A stretch of 64,000 nt of DNA from Caballeronia sp. dw_19 (GCF_018449515.1 NZ_JAAVUQ010000004.1:333497-397496), one strand, 5' to 3'. Numbered from the stretch's first letter, positions 38,920 to 48,003 are shown. Translations and numbers: made by a program. The notes: generated by a model from the sequence alone, not told the origin.

Positions 38920-40398
38920 TTATTTCGCGGCGGTGGCTGCCAGCACGGGTGAATCAGCCGGCGCAGCCCAGCTACTGCGGCGCATGTGATGGATGATCAG
39001 CGGGACGCCGCCAAACACCACGATGCCAAGCGTCACCAGCCCGATGTACATGGCCGGCGAACCCACCGGCAACTGGTCGGGCGGGAAGAACGACACCACG
39101 AAGCTGAACACCACACCCGCGAGGCCCACGCCCGCAAAAATCCACATCCCCACGATCCCGCCTGGCACCGTGAACGGACGCTTGAGATCGGGCGCGGAAT
39201 AGCGCAGTTTTATCGCTGCGGCATACATCAGCATGTAAGCGATCAAATACAGTGCAATAGTCATTGCCGAGATCAGGAAAAATGCGACCGATACATCCTT
39301 GATGACGAAGTAAAAGCACGACATCAGGGTAACGATCACCCCTTGCACCAGCAGGATATGGGTGGGCATCCCTTTTTTGTTCTTCGCCTGCAGCAGCGGC
39401 GGCAGTTCGCCTTCATGAGCCGTTTCAAGCAGTCCACGCGAAGGGCTGCCAAGCCACGCCAGCACCCCGCTTATGGCGCCCACGCCCACGAGCAGCGACA
39501 GCGCCGATACCAGCCACTGCATGTGCCAGATGTCCGTGATGACCGCGGCGAAGGTATCGAATACGCCGGACTGCAGCGAGATCTTTTCGTACGGAAGAAT
39601 GCCGGCGATCGGCAGCGCACCAAGCGCAAAAATCAGGATCGAAATGATGGCGCCCAGACCAATTGCAGCAGGGTAGCCGCGGCTCGGGCTGCGCATGTCC
39701 ATCACGTGCACGGCCTGGACCTCGACGCCGGCGAACAGCAACACGATACCGGCGAGAAACGCGATGGTGCCGAAGCCATGGATCGCGGGCCAATAACGCG
39801 CCTGACCCGCTTCCGAAAGCGCCGGGTCCTTCAGATGCTGCCAGCCGAGTGCGTGCCCCGTATAGATCCAGTACGCCAGCAACGCGAGCAATACAACCCC
39901 AGGAACGATCGTGCCGATAATGAACGTCCAGTTGGCGATCCGCGCGAAAACCTCCACGCCTTGCAGCACCACCCAGGTAGAAAGCCAATAGGCAACGATG
40001 CAAAACACGCCGACATAGACGCCATTGGTCGCCAGCTCCGGGCGGCCGATCGTATAAGCGATAGCCGCCGCACCGAACGTCAGCGCGACCGGATACCACA
40101 CCACGTTTTGAATCCATTGCAGCCAGATGGCGAGGAAGCCCCACCGATTGCCGAATGCCTCACCCACCCACGTATATATTCCACCGCGCCGGTCGGCGAA
40201 AGCACCGCCAAGTTCGGCGGAGATCAGTGACGCCGGGATCAGGTAGAAGATCACGGTGAACGCGAGATAGACGAACATCGTCATCTCTTCCTTCGCGAGC
40301 AGCGGCAAGCCGCGCAAGCTGGTCACCACGGCGGCGGCCGTCATCAAGCCGATTGATGTGGCACTCAGGTAAGTGCCTTTTTTTGCTGTCGCAGTCAT
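38920..40398 (-). CDS. gadC: APC-family amino-acid antiporter, probable glutamate:GABA exchanger
   Basis: 492 residues with about twelve membrane spans. It begins with the APC-type TSIGLMTAAAVVTSLRGLPL and carries GGIYTWVGEAFGNRWGFLAI and WLGSPSRGLLETAHEGELPP, as in GadC-like transporters. AGGAG precedes the ATG. It lies 54 bp downstream of the glutamate decarboxylase gene, so it should import glutamate and export GABA, moving one proton out per cycle in acid resistance. The specificity is inferred from the neighbour. Confidence 0.82.
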   Translation of the reverse strand: MTATAKKGTYLSATSIGLMTAAAVVTSLRGLPLLAKEEMTMFVYLAFTVIFYLIPASLISAELGGAFADRRGGIYTWVGEAFGNRWGFLAIWLQWIQNVVWYPVALTFGAAAIAYTIGRPELATNGVYVGVFCIVAYWLSTWVVLQGVEVFARIANWTFIIGTIVPGVVLLALLAYWIYTGHALGWQHLKDPALSEAGQARYWPAIHGFGTIAFLAGIVLLFAGVEVQAVHVMDMRSPSRGYPAAIGLGAIISILIFALGALPIAGILPYEKISLQSGVFDTFAAVITDIWHMQWLVSALSLLVGVGAISGVLAWLGSPSRGLLETAHEGELPPLLQAKNKKGMPTHILLVQGVIVTLMSCFYFVIKDVSVAFFLISAMTIALYLIAYMLMYAAAIKLRYSAPDLKRPFTVPGGIVGMWIFAGVGLAGVVFSFVVSFFPPDQLPVGSPAMYIGLVTLGIVVFGGVPLIIHHMRRSSWAAPADSPVLAATAAK

Positions 40399-40415
40399 AT
40401 CAGACTCCTGGTCGT

Positions 40416-40451
40416 TAAGCCGTCAACTAAGTCGTCAACTAAGCCGTCAAT
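40416..40451. repeat. Three tandem copies of a 12-bp unit between gadB and gadC
   Basis: TAAGCCGTCAAC, TAAGTCGTCAAC and TAAGCCGTCAAT fill most of the 54-bp gap, ending just before the gadB stop on the plus-strand coordinate. Confidence 0.8.
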
Positions 40452-40452
40452 G

Positions 40453-41838
40453 TCAGTTATGGTGAAAGCTCGGTCCCGCCTTTGAGTTAGGCACCGGGTT
40501 TTCCAGCAGATGCGCGATTGCATTCTTGATGTCGTTCAGCAGCAGACCCGCCATGTCGCGCGTGATGCCCCGGCGAATCAGGATGCGCTGGACGATCGTT
40601 TCCTCACGGTCAGCGGGAAGCTCGTAGGAGGCGATTTGCCAGCCCCGCATGCGAACACGGTCCGACAAGTCGAAAAGCGAAAAACCGGCGGTATCGGGGT
40701 GGCGCAGCTTGTAGCAAACCGCGGGCAGCGCGCCGCGGCCGTCGTACACCATTTCTATGGGGCTGAGTTTGGCGAGGCCGTCTGCCAGGAATTGCGCCGT
40801 GTCGGCACATTCCTGCTGGATGCGCCTGTACCCCTCGTGGCCGAGCCGGAGCAACAAGTAATACTGCGCAATGATCTGCCCCGCCGGCCGCGAAAAATTG
40901 AGCGCGAACGTGGGCATGTTGCCGCCAAGATAGTCGACCATGAAGATCAGGTCGTCAGGCAGGTCCTTCACGCTACGCCATACGACCCAACCTACTCCGA
41001 GCGGCGCGAGACCATATTTATGGCCCGAGCTGTTAATGGATTTCACCCGTTCTATGCTGAAGTCCCATTCCAGATCCGGCTGAATGAAAGGCGCGATAAA
41101 TCCGCCGCTGGCGGCGTCCACGTGGATGGGGATGTCCAGTCCAACATCTCGTTGCAACGCGTCCAGCGCGCCGGCGAGGGCCTTGACGGGCTCATAGACG
41201 CACGTGAAGGTAATGCCGAGCGTAGCGACCACGCCAATGGTGTTTTCATCGCAATAGGCGGCAAGCTGTTCCGGTTGCAGACCGAGCGAATCGCCGGCGA
41301 GAGGGACCTGCCTAAGTTCTACATCGAAATAACGGGCGAACTTGTCCCAGCACACTTGCACGGGTCCGCACACAATATTGGGCTTGTCGACCGGTTTGCC
41401 TTCAGCCAGGCGGCGCTTCTTCCATTGCCATTTGAGCGCAAGCCCACCCAGCATGCAGGCTTCGCTCGAACCCGTTGTGGAACATCCCGTTGTTTCCCAC
41501 GAACGCGGCGCATGCCACAGATCGGCAAGCATATGAACGCAGCGTTTTTCAATCTCTGCGGTCTGCGGATATTCATCTTTATCGATCATGTTCTTATCGA
41601 TCGACAAATCCATCAAGCGGCGGACTTCGTCGTCTGCATAGGTCGTGCAGAAAGTCGCCACGTTCTGACGCGAATTGCCATCCATGAAAAGTTCGTCGCG
41701 AACCAGATCAAACACCGCATGAGGCTCCGAGGGCAATTTCGGAATGCGATATTTCGGCAATGACGCGCCCGAGATAGTGGTTGAATACTCGTCATTGTTC
41801 GCTTCGGCGCTGCCGAGCGCGGGCTTAAGAAATGTCAT
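40453..41838 (-). CDS. gadB: Glutamate decarboxylase
   Basis: 461 residues, pyridoxal-phosphate enzyme of the GadA/B type. The PLP lysine is Lys274 in SINSSGHKYGLAPLGVGWVV; the phosphate site is in TGCSTTGSSEACMLGG; HVDAASGGFIAPF holds the ring-stacking Asp. It converts glutamate to GABA, consuming a proton. The N-terminus is slightly longer than in E. coli (GSAEANNDEYSTTISGASLP). With gadC it forms an acid-resistance operon. Confidence 0.93.
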   Translation of the reverse strand: MTFLKPALGSAEANNDEYSTTISGASLPKYRIPKLPSEPHAVFDLVRDELFMDGNSRQNVATFCTTYADDEVRRLMDLSIDKNMIDKDEYPQTAEIEKRCVHMLADLWHAPRSWETTGCSTTGSSEACMLGGLALKWQWKKRRLAEGKPVDKPNIVCGPVQVCWDKFARYFDVELRQVPLAGDSLGLQPEQLAAYCDENTIGVVATLGITFTCVYEPVKALAGALDALQRDVGLDIPIHVDAASGGFIAPFIQPDLEWDFSIERVKSINSSGHKYGLAPLGVGWVVWRSVKDLPDDLIFMVDYLGGNMPTFALNFSRPAGQIIAQYYLLLRLGHEGYRRIQQECADTAQFLADGLAKLSPIEMVYDGRGALPAVCYKLRHPDTAGFSLFDLSDRVRMRGWQIASYELPADREETIVQRILIRRGITRDMAGLLLNDIKNAIAHLLENPVPNSKAGPSFHHN

Positions 41839-42224
41839 TGATCATTCCGATGAGAAGAGTGAGCGGAGATGCGAGGCGTGCGGCGCTTGAAGCCAGGTGG
41901 CTTCGTCGCAAAGCCATGCGGTTGATCGCAGCCACGGAAACAAGAGGTGTCTTGCGGCTGTTCGGAGAGCCGGCAAAAGATCAGGTTTGCGGTTCAGGAG
42001 CAACCGCTTCGCGCGGCCTGATACCGTTATATGCCGCTGACTCAAACGATTATTGACCTGTGTCATTCGCACTACGTGCAGGTCTTTAATTACGGCTTTA
42101 ATCCCGCCATTAATCCCTGAAGCCGGCTTTGATACATGCGCCTTGCGGGTGCTCTTATGCCCGCCGGATAGATACGCTCTGGCGCCACTTGAGTTCAGGT
42201 AGCAACGCCAGATTTAGTAGACGA
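41839..42224. other. gadB upstream region
   Basis: 386 bp without a gene. It must contain the gadBC promoter. TTGACCTGTGTCAT at 42053-42066 resembles an FNR site but has three mismatches, so I do not call it. Some short direct-repeat character is seen (GCTTTAATCCCGCCATTAATCC near 42090). Confidence 0.4.
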
Positions 42225-42917
42225 TTACATCGCGGGAATTATCATGGGCGCATCGGTATGGTCCTCCACGCCCTTGATGCCCGGCACCTTTTCAGCGGCA
42301 ATGCACATGGCACGCGCTTGCTCGGGCGACGTGACAACACCCCATAGATGAACCGTGCCGTCATTCACAATGACGTTCTCGGCAGCCACGGCCCAACGGT
42401 GACCGCCAAGTTCCCGGATAACCGCTTCGCGCAAAGTCTCGTCGGGGTTCGGCGTGCTCACGCCAGCTTCCTTTGGAACGCTGGCCAACGCCTTCACCAG
42501 GTTTGCACGGCTAACAATTCCAAGCAGCTCTCCGTCGTACAACACCGGAACGCGCTTGATCCGATGCCGCTCCAGAAGGTCCGCTATCTCACTCACCAGC
42601 GTGGTCTCCTTGACGGTGATCACCTTGGGCGTCATGACGTCCTTGACCAGGCGCGCGTTCTCCTTGATATACGTTGCGGCAAGATTCTGCGTCGACGCGA
42701 AAAATTCAAGCCACCATGAGCGGCGCCGGGCTTGCGTGCCGATCTCGGCTCTATGGATGAGGTCGCCCTCGGTGAGCATGCCGAGCAAGCGGCCCTCGTC
42801 ATCCACGACCGGTGCCCCGCTGATGTGATTATCGGCAAACAGGCGCGCGGCCTCTCGCACGGTTGTGCCGGGGCCCACGGTAATGACCTTCCTAGTCATG
42901 ACATCGACTGCTCGCAT
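42225..42917 (-). CDS. CBS-CBS-BON domain protein
   Basis: 230 residues from the ATG at 42917 (GAGGGG upstream). Two CBS motifs: MRAVDVMTRKVITVGPGTTV...GAPVVDDEGRLLGMLTEGDL, and VKDVMTPKVITVKETTLV...RVPVLYDGELLGIVSRANL. A C-terminal BON domain follows (ENVIVNDGTVHLWGVVTSPE). Such proteins bind adenine nucleotides and are typical members of hypoxia-induced Burkholderia loci. Cytoplasmic; the regulatory target is unknown. A near-consensus FNR site lies 106-119 bp upstream. Confidence 0.85.
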   Translation of the reverse strand: MRAVDVMTRKVITVGPGTTVREAARLFADNHISGAPVVDDEGRLLGMLTEGDLIHRAEIGTQARRRSWWLEFFASTQNLAATYIKENARLVKDVMTPKVITVKETTLVSEIADLLERHRIKRVPVLYDGELLGIVSRANLVKALASVPKEAGVSTPNPDETLREAVIRELGGHRWAVAAENVIVNDGTVHLWGVVTSPEQARAMCIAAEKVPGIKGVEDHTDAPMIIPAM

Positions 42918-43022
42918 GGTATTCCCCTCAATGTGATCGGGCGAGCGCCTGAACAAGGGTTGAACCACCCTCATGAGAGCTCGCCGCCATTAAGAATGCT
43001 AGTGAAGGATCGCGCGGCGGAC

Positions 43023-43036
43023 ATGATTCAGATCAA
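43023..43036 (-). promoter_or_regulatory. FNR-type site upstream of the CBS/BON gene
   Basis: ATGATTCAGATCAA, one mismatch from TTGATnnnnATCAA. The centre is about 112 bp before the CBS/BON ATG, which leaves a ~70-nt leader if the site lies at -41.5. It overlaps the first unit of the tandem repeat at 43027. Confidence 0.5.
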
Positions 43037-43071
43037 CTGCGTTCAGATCAACCGTACTCAGGTCAACCGTG
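43027..43071. repeat. Three tandem copies of a 15-bp unit
   Basis: TTCAGATCAACTGCG, TTCAGATCAACCGTA and CTCAGGTCAACCGTG, between the ompW-like stop and the CBS/BON promoter. Each unit repeats the GATCAAC half of an FNR site. Confidence 0.75.
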
Positions 43072-43077
43072 CCGCCA

Positions 43078-43692
43078 TCAGAAACGCATGCCTACGCCAA
43101 CGCCGACCACCAGCGGATCGATCTTGAGCGACCCAAGCGATGCACCGTCCGCCGTCGCGCTGGTGCGCATCCAGATTTTCTTAATGTCGAAGTTGACGAA
43201 CAGATTGCGGGCGACCTGCACGTCGACACCCGCTTGCAGCGCGGGGCCGAAACTTGAGTTCTTGATCGATACGGGTGTATCTCCGGCGTGCAGCCCGTTG
43301 TTATAGAACAGCGTGTAGTTCACGCCCGCGCCAACGTAGGGGCGAACCTTGCCAGCAGAATTGAAATAATACTGAAGCAAGAGCGTGGGCGGCAGGACGT
43401 TCACGCCGCCAAGCGCCCCGGTGTTCGACGTTACCTGATGACGCGACGTGGCAAGAATCAACTCGACGCCAATACTCTGGCGCACCATATAAACAAAATC
43501 GAGTTCGGGAACAATGGCGTTGTTCACGCCCGTTCCGATGCTTCCCAGCGTGCCGCCCGCGGAGACACTGGGCTGGATGCTGATTGCCCTGACGCGCGCA
43601 AGAATGTCGCCCTGATCGGCCTGTGCCGGCAGGCATACCGCCGATAAAGCCGCGCTCAACAGCGCCGCTGCAAATAGTGAATGTTTTTCCAC
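43078..43692 (-). CDS. OmpW-family outer-membrane protein
   Basis: 204 residues from a GTG at 43692 with AAGGGG 7 nt upstream; this gives a clean signal peptide (KHSLFAAALLSAALSAVCLP, AQA). The barrel strands include the OmpW marks PPTLLLQYYFNSAGKVRPYV, GAGVNYTLFYNNG and the terminal aromatic VGVGVGMRF. Eight-stranded barrels of this family let small hydrophobic compounds through and are often oxygen- or stress-regulated. Confidence 0.85.
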   Translation of the reverse strand: MEKHSLFAAALLSAALSAVCLPAQADQGDILARVRAISIQPSVSAGGTLGSIGTGVNNAIVPELDFVYMVRQSIGVELILATSRHQVTSNTGALGGVNVLPPTLLLQYYFNSAGKVRPYVGAGVNYTLFYNNGLHAGDTPVSIKNSSFGPALQAGVDVQVARNLFVNFDIKKIWMRTSATADGASLGSLKIDPLVVGVGVGMRF

Positions 43693-43939
43693 GGATTTTC
43701 CCCTTGTTTTTCCGGTCGCGAATGCGCTTTTCCGTATCGGCATTTTCCGAATGCGGCCGATACCGCGCCATGATGTGGATCAGCGAACCAGCAGAACAAG
43801 GGTGCGGCGTATTGCGTTTTCCGCGCGAATTGCATCGTTCGCTTCAATATCCGTATTGCCGGGCCCATTCCGTGCTACCTAACCGGCGTATCCCACCGTA
43901 TCACAATCGATCGCAGGCAAACACCCCCTCCGCCAGCCC

Positions 43940-44239
43940 CGCGGTTCGTGCGTGGTGCAGGAGGCATTGACCAATGTCACGCGTCACGCTGAAGCTACCC
44001 GGGTGTGCGTTCAGATGCGTGTCGTGCAAGATGAATTCCGGCTGCGCATCGAGGATAATGGCAAAGGAACAACGCTCGATAACAATCGGGGAAAGAAGAA
44101 TTTCGGACTGCTCGGCATACAGGAACGGGGCCGCCAGCTACATGGACGAATAACATTCGACAGCGCGCCGAACGACGGATTTCGAATCGGCATCTGTTTG
44201 CCCGTCGACGCTGTCAAGGCGAACCATGACTGCCACTAA
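43940..44239 (+). pseudogene. Sensor kinase remnant (NarL-type ATPase domain)
   Basis: The plus strand reads VVQEALTNVTRHAEATRVCV, then RIEDNGKGTT and FGLLGIQERGRQLHGRITFD: the N, G1 and G2 boxes of a HisKA_3-type kinase. The sensor and phospho-acceptor parts are absent; no ribosome binding site precedes the ATG at 43952 and coding similarity begins abruptly near 43940. It resembles the C-terminus of the intact kinase at 48112, so it may be a fragment of a paralogue. Confidence 0.65.
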
Positions 44240-44255
44240 GTCATTGCGCGCCGCC

Positions 44256-44492
44256 CTACAGATGAATCGTTTTCGCGCGCTTCAGGTCGATCCACACTAC
44301 ACCCTCGCGCAAGCCGTCGAGTACCGTCTCCCACTCGCGGGCAAAGATTTTCGAGTGCCGGAACTGATGCGTGAAATCACCCGCCGTGCCGCCATGGGCT
44401 ACGTGCACTTCGCAGCAAAAACCGCCGTCGACCGGGATGCTATTGGTGGAAACGCTCCAGCCGTCCCCCGTCACTTGACCCGTCAGCGCCAT
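44256..44492 (-). CDS. Conserved small protein of unknown function
   Basis: 78 residues, MALTGQVTGDGWSVSTNSIP then VDGGFCCEVHVAHGG and TIHL at the end. AAGGGAG lies about 8 nt before the ATG. It has natural composition with mixed alpha/beta character and no membrane segment. It looks like a genuine small Burkholderia protein, but I cannot assign a function. It lies downstream of the alcohol dehydrogenase on the same strand (110 bp gap) and could be co-transcribed. Confidence 0.6.
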   Translation of the reverse strand: MALTGQVTGDGWSVSTNSIPVDGGFCCEVHVAHGGTAGDFTHQFRHSKIFAREWETVLDGLREGVVWIDLKRAKTIHL

Positions 44493-44602
44493 ATCATGTC
44501 TCCCTTACTCTCCACCCCCGACACCCCCCGACAACCGGACCATCGTCCCGTGCCGGCGCCGTCCAGCATCCTGGCCGGCAAGGCGGAACGCCTCCCGCTT
44601 TT

Positions 44603-45640
44603 TTACGCTTCGATAATCACCTTAAGCGCACGCGTATCGGCGGCCTGGGCGAAGGTCTCGTAGGCGTTGAGAACGTCGTTCAGCGCAAAGTGGTGGGTGA
44701 TCAGCTTGCCCGCTTCCAGACGCCCGGAACGGACGGTCTTGAGCAGCATGGGCGTGCTGACGGTATCGACCAGTCGCGTCGTAATCGTGATGTTGCGGTC
44801 CCACAGCGATTCCATATGCAGATCGACTTTCACGCCGTGTACGCCCACATTGGCGATAGTGCCACCCGGCGCAATGATGGACTGGCATAGCTCGAAGCTG
44901 GCCGGCACACCAACCGCTTCGATCGCGCAATCCACGCCAATGCCACCGGTCAGCTTCTTGATTTCAGCCACCGGGTCGCCACTTGCATTGTTCACGCACG
45001 CGGTCGCGCCGAAGGTTCGGGCCACTTCCAGCCGGTTCGCATCGCGGTCGATCATGATGATCTGCGCCGGGGCGTAGAACTGCGCCGTGAGCAACGCGGC
45101 AAGGCCAATGGGACCCGAACCGACAATGGCAACCGTGCTGCCCGGCTGCACTTTTCCGTTCAGCACGCCGCATTCGAAACCGGTCGGAAGGATGTCCGAG
45201 AGCATGACCAGCGCGTCTTCATCGGCACCGGCGGGAATCGGATACAAGCTCGTTTCCGCATGCGGGATACGCACGTATTCGGCTTGCGTGCCGTCGATCT
45301 TGTTGCCGAGAATCCAGCCACCTGTCGTGCAATGGGAGTACATGCCACGGCGGCAATAATCACATTTTCCGCACGACGTGATGCAGGAAATAAGAACATG
45401 GTCGCCGGGTTTGAATGTCGAAACCGCGGCGCCTACCTGTTCGATGACACCCACGCCCTCGTGTCCCAGGATGCGGCCCGGTTCGCAGGTTGGAACATCG
45501 CCCTTCAGGATATGCAGGTCCGTACCGCAAATGGTCGTGCGCGTGACCTTGACGATTGCGTCCGTCGCCGAAAGGAGCTTCGGCATCGGCCGGTCGTCGA
45601 GGGATTTACTGCCGGGTCCGTGATACACGAGTGCCTTCAT
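44603..45640 (-). CDS. Zinc-dependent alcohol dehydrogenase
   Basis: 345 residues from the ATG at 45640 with AAGGAG 8 nt upstream. Catalytic zinc ligands: Cys in TICGTDLHI, GHEGVGVIEQVG and the following Glu. Structural zinc: the four cysteines of CGKCDYCRRGMYSHC. NAD loop VGSGPIGLAALLTAQ. The family oxidises alcohols or reduces aldehydes. Its own FNR site lies 80 bp upstream, so it is probably used for fermentation or redox balance when oxygen is scarce. Confidence 0.9.
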   Translation of the reverse strand: MKALVYHGPGSKSLDDRPMPKLLSATDAIVKVTRTTICGTDLHILKGDVPTCEPGRILGHEGVGVIEQVGAAVSTFKPGDHVLISCITSCGKCDYCRRGMYSHCTTGGWILGNKIDGTQAEYVRIPHAETSLYPIPAGADEDALVMLSDILPTGFECGVLNGKVQPGSTVAIVGSGPIGLAALLTAQFYAPAQIIMIDRDANRLEVARTFGATACVNNASGDPVAEIKKLTGGIGVDCAIEAVGVPASFELCQSIIAPGGTIANVGVHGVKVDLHMESLWDRNITITTRLVDTVSTPMLLKTVRSGRLEAGKLITHHFALNDVLNAYETFAQAADTRALKVIIEA

Positions 45641-45720
45641 CGTCAATCTCCTTTTGTCTGGACATGCTTGGAAACGGGGCTTCCACGACAAAACTTTAGG
45701 CTTGGCGAACGCGGGCGCGG

Positions 45721-45734
45721 TTGACCTGTATCAA
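45721..45734 (-). promoter_or_regulatory. FNR site for the alcohol dehydrogenase
   Basis: TTGACCTGTATCAA, one mismatch from the consensus. The centre is 87 bp before the ATG; with the site at -41.5 a TAAAGT -10 element falls at about 45696-45701 on the minus strand. Confidence 0.65.
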
Positions 45735-45821
45735 CAGGTAAGAACATGCGTGCGGAAGCTCCTGCCGTGACTATCGCAGCATCGCATTGGCCGCGCTCAG
45801 GCCGCGCCGGGACGCGGCTCC

Positions 45822-45835
45822 TTGATCTGTATCAA
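45822..45835 (+). promoter_or_regulatory. FNR site for the tandem USP
   Basis: TTGATCTGTATCAA, a perfect consensus. Located 139-152 bp before the USP start, with CATAGA at 45855-45860 in the right place for a -10 element. The two divergent genes here thus each have their own site. Confidence 0.7.
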
Positions 45836-45973
45836 CGGGAAAAAAACGCGAACTCATAGACTTTTTGTAAGCGTCGGAGATCTGAACTGATTCCACGACC
45901 GAGTCTGGCGCAACGCCGCCGCTCACTGCGTCACTGTCACTGACGCCAACGACCCACCAACGGAGCATCTGCG

Positions 45974-46804
45974 ATGAGCTATAAAAGCATCGTCGTTCAA
46001 CTCGACATGAGCGCGCGCGCCCATCCACGCCTCGAATACGCTTTGCGTCTAGCCAGGCAATTCGACGCGCACCTGACCGGCGTGTTCTCGGCGTTTACTC
46101 CAGACCCGCGTTCTTTCTATGTCATGGCCGGCGTGGCGGACTATTACGAAGAGCACCGTAAAACCCGCCAGGAACGCCATGGCGCGCTCGAACGGATCTT
46201 TCACGCGGAATTGTTGCGCGCGGGTGTGACGGGGCAGTGGGTCGATCACCCTGATTCCGCGGACGAAGCGATTCCTCGCTATGCCCGTTACGCGGATCTG
46301 GTCGTGGCGGGGCAGGATGATCCGGACGATCCGGAATCATTTATCGCCGATCATTTCCCTGAAACGCTCGTCATGACCGCGGGCCGCCCTGTGCTGTTCA
46401 TCCCCTACACCGGGGTGTTTCCGGCGCTTGGCGCGAACATCATGGTTGCGTGGAACGGCAGCCGCGAGTCGGCCCGCGCTGTCCACGACGCGATGCCGCT
46501 GCTGCAGGGCGCCGAAAGGGTCACCGTCGTCAGGCTCAACGAGTCGCAAGGCGACAACCGCATTCCAGGTGCCGACATCGCGCTCCTGCTGGCCCGGCAC
46601 GGCGTCAAGGCCGAAGTCGCGGCAATCGACGGCGTCAACGACGTACCGATGGGCGACATGCTGATTTCGCGCGCGTCGGACCTGGGTGCCGACCTCATCG
46701 TCATGGGCGCGTATGGCCACTCGCGCTGGCAGGAACTCGTGATGGGCGGCGCGACGCGCACCATGCTGGAGTCCATGCCCGTACCCGTATTGATGTCGCA
46801 TTGA
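45974..46804 (+). CDS. Tandem-domain universal stress protein
   Basis: 276 residues with two UspA domains. The first (YKSIVVQLDMSARAHPRLEY) is degenerate in the nucleotide motif. The second ends with DLIVMGAYGHSRWQELVMGG followed by ATRTML, an intact G-x2-G-x9-G(T) ATP-binding motif. GGAG lies 10 nt before the ATG. Family members are induced by low oxygen and help survival without growth. The perfect FNR site upstream fits this. Confidence 0.88.
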   Translation: MSYKSIVVQLDMSARAHPRLEYALRLARQFDAHLTGVFSAFTPDPRSFYVMAGVADYYEEHRKTRQERHGALERIFHAELLRAGVTGQWVDHPDSADEAIPRYARYADLVVAGQDDPDDPESFIADHFPETLVMTAGRPVLFIPYTGVFPALGANIMVAWNGSRESARAVHDAMPLLQGAERVTVVRLNESQGDNRIPGADIALLLARHGVKAEVAAIDGVNDVPMGDMLISRASDLGADLIVMGAYGHSRWQELVMGGATRTMLESMPVPVLMSH

Positions 46805-46810
46805 TGTTGC

Positions 46811-46832
46811 TTTAGAACCAGGTTTAGAACCA
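46811..46832. repeat. Tandem duplication before the second USP
   Basis: TTTAGAACCA occurs twice with a 12-bp period, immediately ahead of the AAGGAG ribosome binding site. Confidence 0.7.
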
Positions 46833-46844
46833 AGGAGATTCTTC

Positions 46845-47354
46845 ATGTACAACCGCATTCTCGTTCCTATCGATGGCAGCGAAACATCAGAACACGCCCT
46901 CGACGCCGCCCTGGAACTCGCTCACGAACACGACGCGGAACTCAAGCCGGTTTATGTGGTGGACGTGCCGCAATTGATGTATTCGGGGCCAGCCTGCGAC
47001 CCGTCGCTCGTACGCGAAGCGTTTGTCAAAGAGGGGGCGCTAGTGCTGGCCGACGCGGCCGCCAAGATGCTGCGCGCGGGTGTCAAAGGCTCGACGCTCG
47101 TTGTTGAAGTCGATCCTTTGGGTGACGATATTGCCCAAAGGATCACGGCCGCCGCGAAAGATTTCAGCGCCGATCTCGTGGTCATGGGCACGCACGGGCG
47201 GCGCGGCTGGCGCAGGCTCGTGCTGGGCAGCGTGGCCGAGCGTTTCTTGCGGATTTCGACCCGGCCAGTGCTGCTGGTACCGCTGAATTCCGCGGAAAAA
47301 AAGGAACCGCGCAAAGCGAGCAGCACGCCGGACGTTGCCGACGCGTCTTTATAA
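46845..47354 (+). CDS. Universal stress protein (single domain)
   Basis: 169 residues. Beta-1 YNRILVPIDGSETSEHALDA; ATP motif DLVVMGTHGRRGWRRLVLGS followed by VAERFLR. AAGGAG precedes the ATG. It follows the tandem USP by 40 bp and is probably co-transcribed. The C-terminal ~25 residues are a charged tail (EKKEPRKASSTPD). Confidence 0.88.
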   Translation: MYNRILVPIDGSETSEHALDAALELAHEHDAELKPVYVVDVPQLMYSGPACDPSLVREAFVKEGALVLADAAAKMLRAGVKGSTLVVEVDPLGDDIAQRITAAAKDFSADLVVMGTHGRRGWRRLVLGSVAERFLRISTRPVLLVPLNSAEKKEPRKASSTPDVADASL

Positions 47355-47373
47355 GCGTCTTTATCAGTAAGGG

Positions 47374-47433
47374 CGGGACCGTCCCGATCCGGCCCGACGC
47401 ATGAGCGCCACATGAGCGCCGCCGGTCGGGCCG
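47374..47433. terminator. Nested palindromes between convergent USP genes
   Basis: CGGGAC-C-GTCCCG (47374-47386) is followed by a 9-bp stem CGGCCCGAC (47390-47398) / GTCGGGCCG (47425-47433). The loop of the second contains a tandem ATGAGCGCC duplication. It is likely a bidirectional terminator. Confidence 0.6.
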
Positions 47434-47931
47434 TTAGGGAATGCGCCAGAGCGCGAGTGCCGCACCGTGTTCATCGTCGCGCTGATCGTCACGAACGGTG
47501 AGGACCGGAACATGACTCGAACGCAAAACTGTTTCCGCGACGCTGCCGATCAAATGCCGGCGCGTGCCACGCGGTCCATGCGTCCCCATCACGATGAGAT
47601 CCGCTTCGAACGCCTGGGCCGCTTGCATGAGGGCGCCCGGGATGCTTGCGCCGTGTGCATCAATGATCTGAGTAATGCAGCGTACCCCGCTGCGATCGCA
47701 CAAGTCGCGCACATGATCGAGCTGCCAGTGCGCGCCGCTATCGGCCGCCTCGCCCGCCGCTTCTCCGGCCTCTTCTCCGATAACCCCACCCACGAGATCA
47801 CAAAAGTCGTGCGAGACAACGCACGCCACCATCAACTCCGCATCGACGACCTGCGCCAGCTTGAGCGCCTCTTCAAGTGCAAGGCGCGCGCTGACGCTGC
47901 CGTCGAGCGCTACCAGAATTCGTTTGTACAT
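47434..47931 (-). CDS. Universal stress protein (minus strand)
   Basis: 165 residues. YKRILVALDGSVSARLALEE at the N-terminus; DLIVMGTHGPRGTRRHLIGS and VAETVLRSSHVPVLTV at the C-terminus: intact UspA nucleotide motif. An insertion around residue 50-65 is rich in Gly, Glu and Ala. GGGGAG precedes the ATG. It shares the FNR site at 47990 with the divergent sensor kinase. Confidence 0.87.
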   Translation of the reverse strand: MYKRILVALDGSVSARLALEEALKLAQVVDAELMVACVVSHDFCDLVGGVIGEEAGEAAGEAADSGAHWQLDHVRDLCDRSGVRCITQIIDAHGASIPGALMQAAQAFEADLIVMGTHGPRGTRRHLIGSVAETVLRSSHVPVLTVRDDQRDDEHGAALALWRIP

Positions 47932-47989
47932 GACCCGCTCCCCGGATGTCCTTCATGCTTCAGTGTCCGCGTGCAGGCCCGCCGGCCGC

Positions 47990-48003
47990 TTGATCCACAT
48001 CAA
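47990..48003. promoter_or_regulatory. FNR site between a USP and a sensor kinase
   Basis: TTGATCCACATCAA, a perfect consensus. The centre is 65 bp from the USP start and 115 bp from the kinase start; either or both may be served. Confidence 0.7.

Noticed and set aside
38986..40230. 414-codon plus-strand open frame
   Set aside because: Antisense to gadC, a membrane protein with clear family motifs; the frame is a His/Arg-rich shadow.
42053..42066. FNR-like site TTGACCTGTGTCAT before gadB
   Set aside because: Three mismatches to the consensus and more than 200 bp from gadB; too weak to call without expression data.
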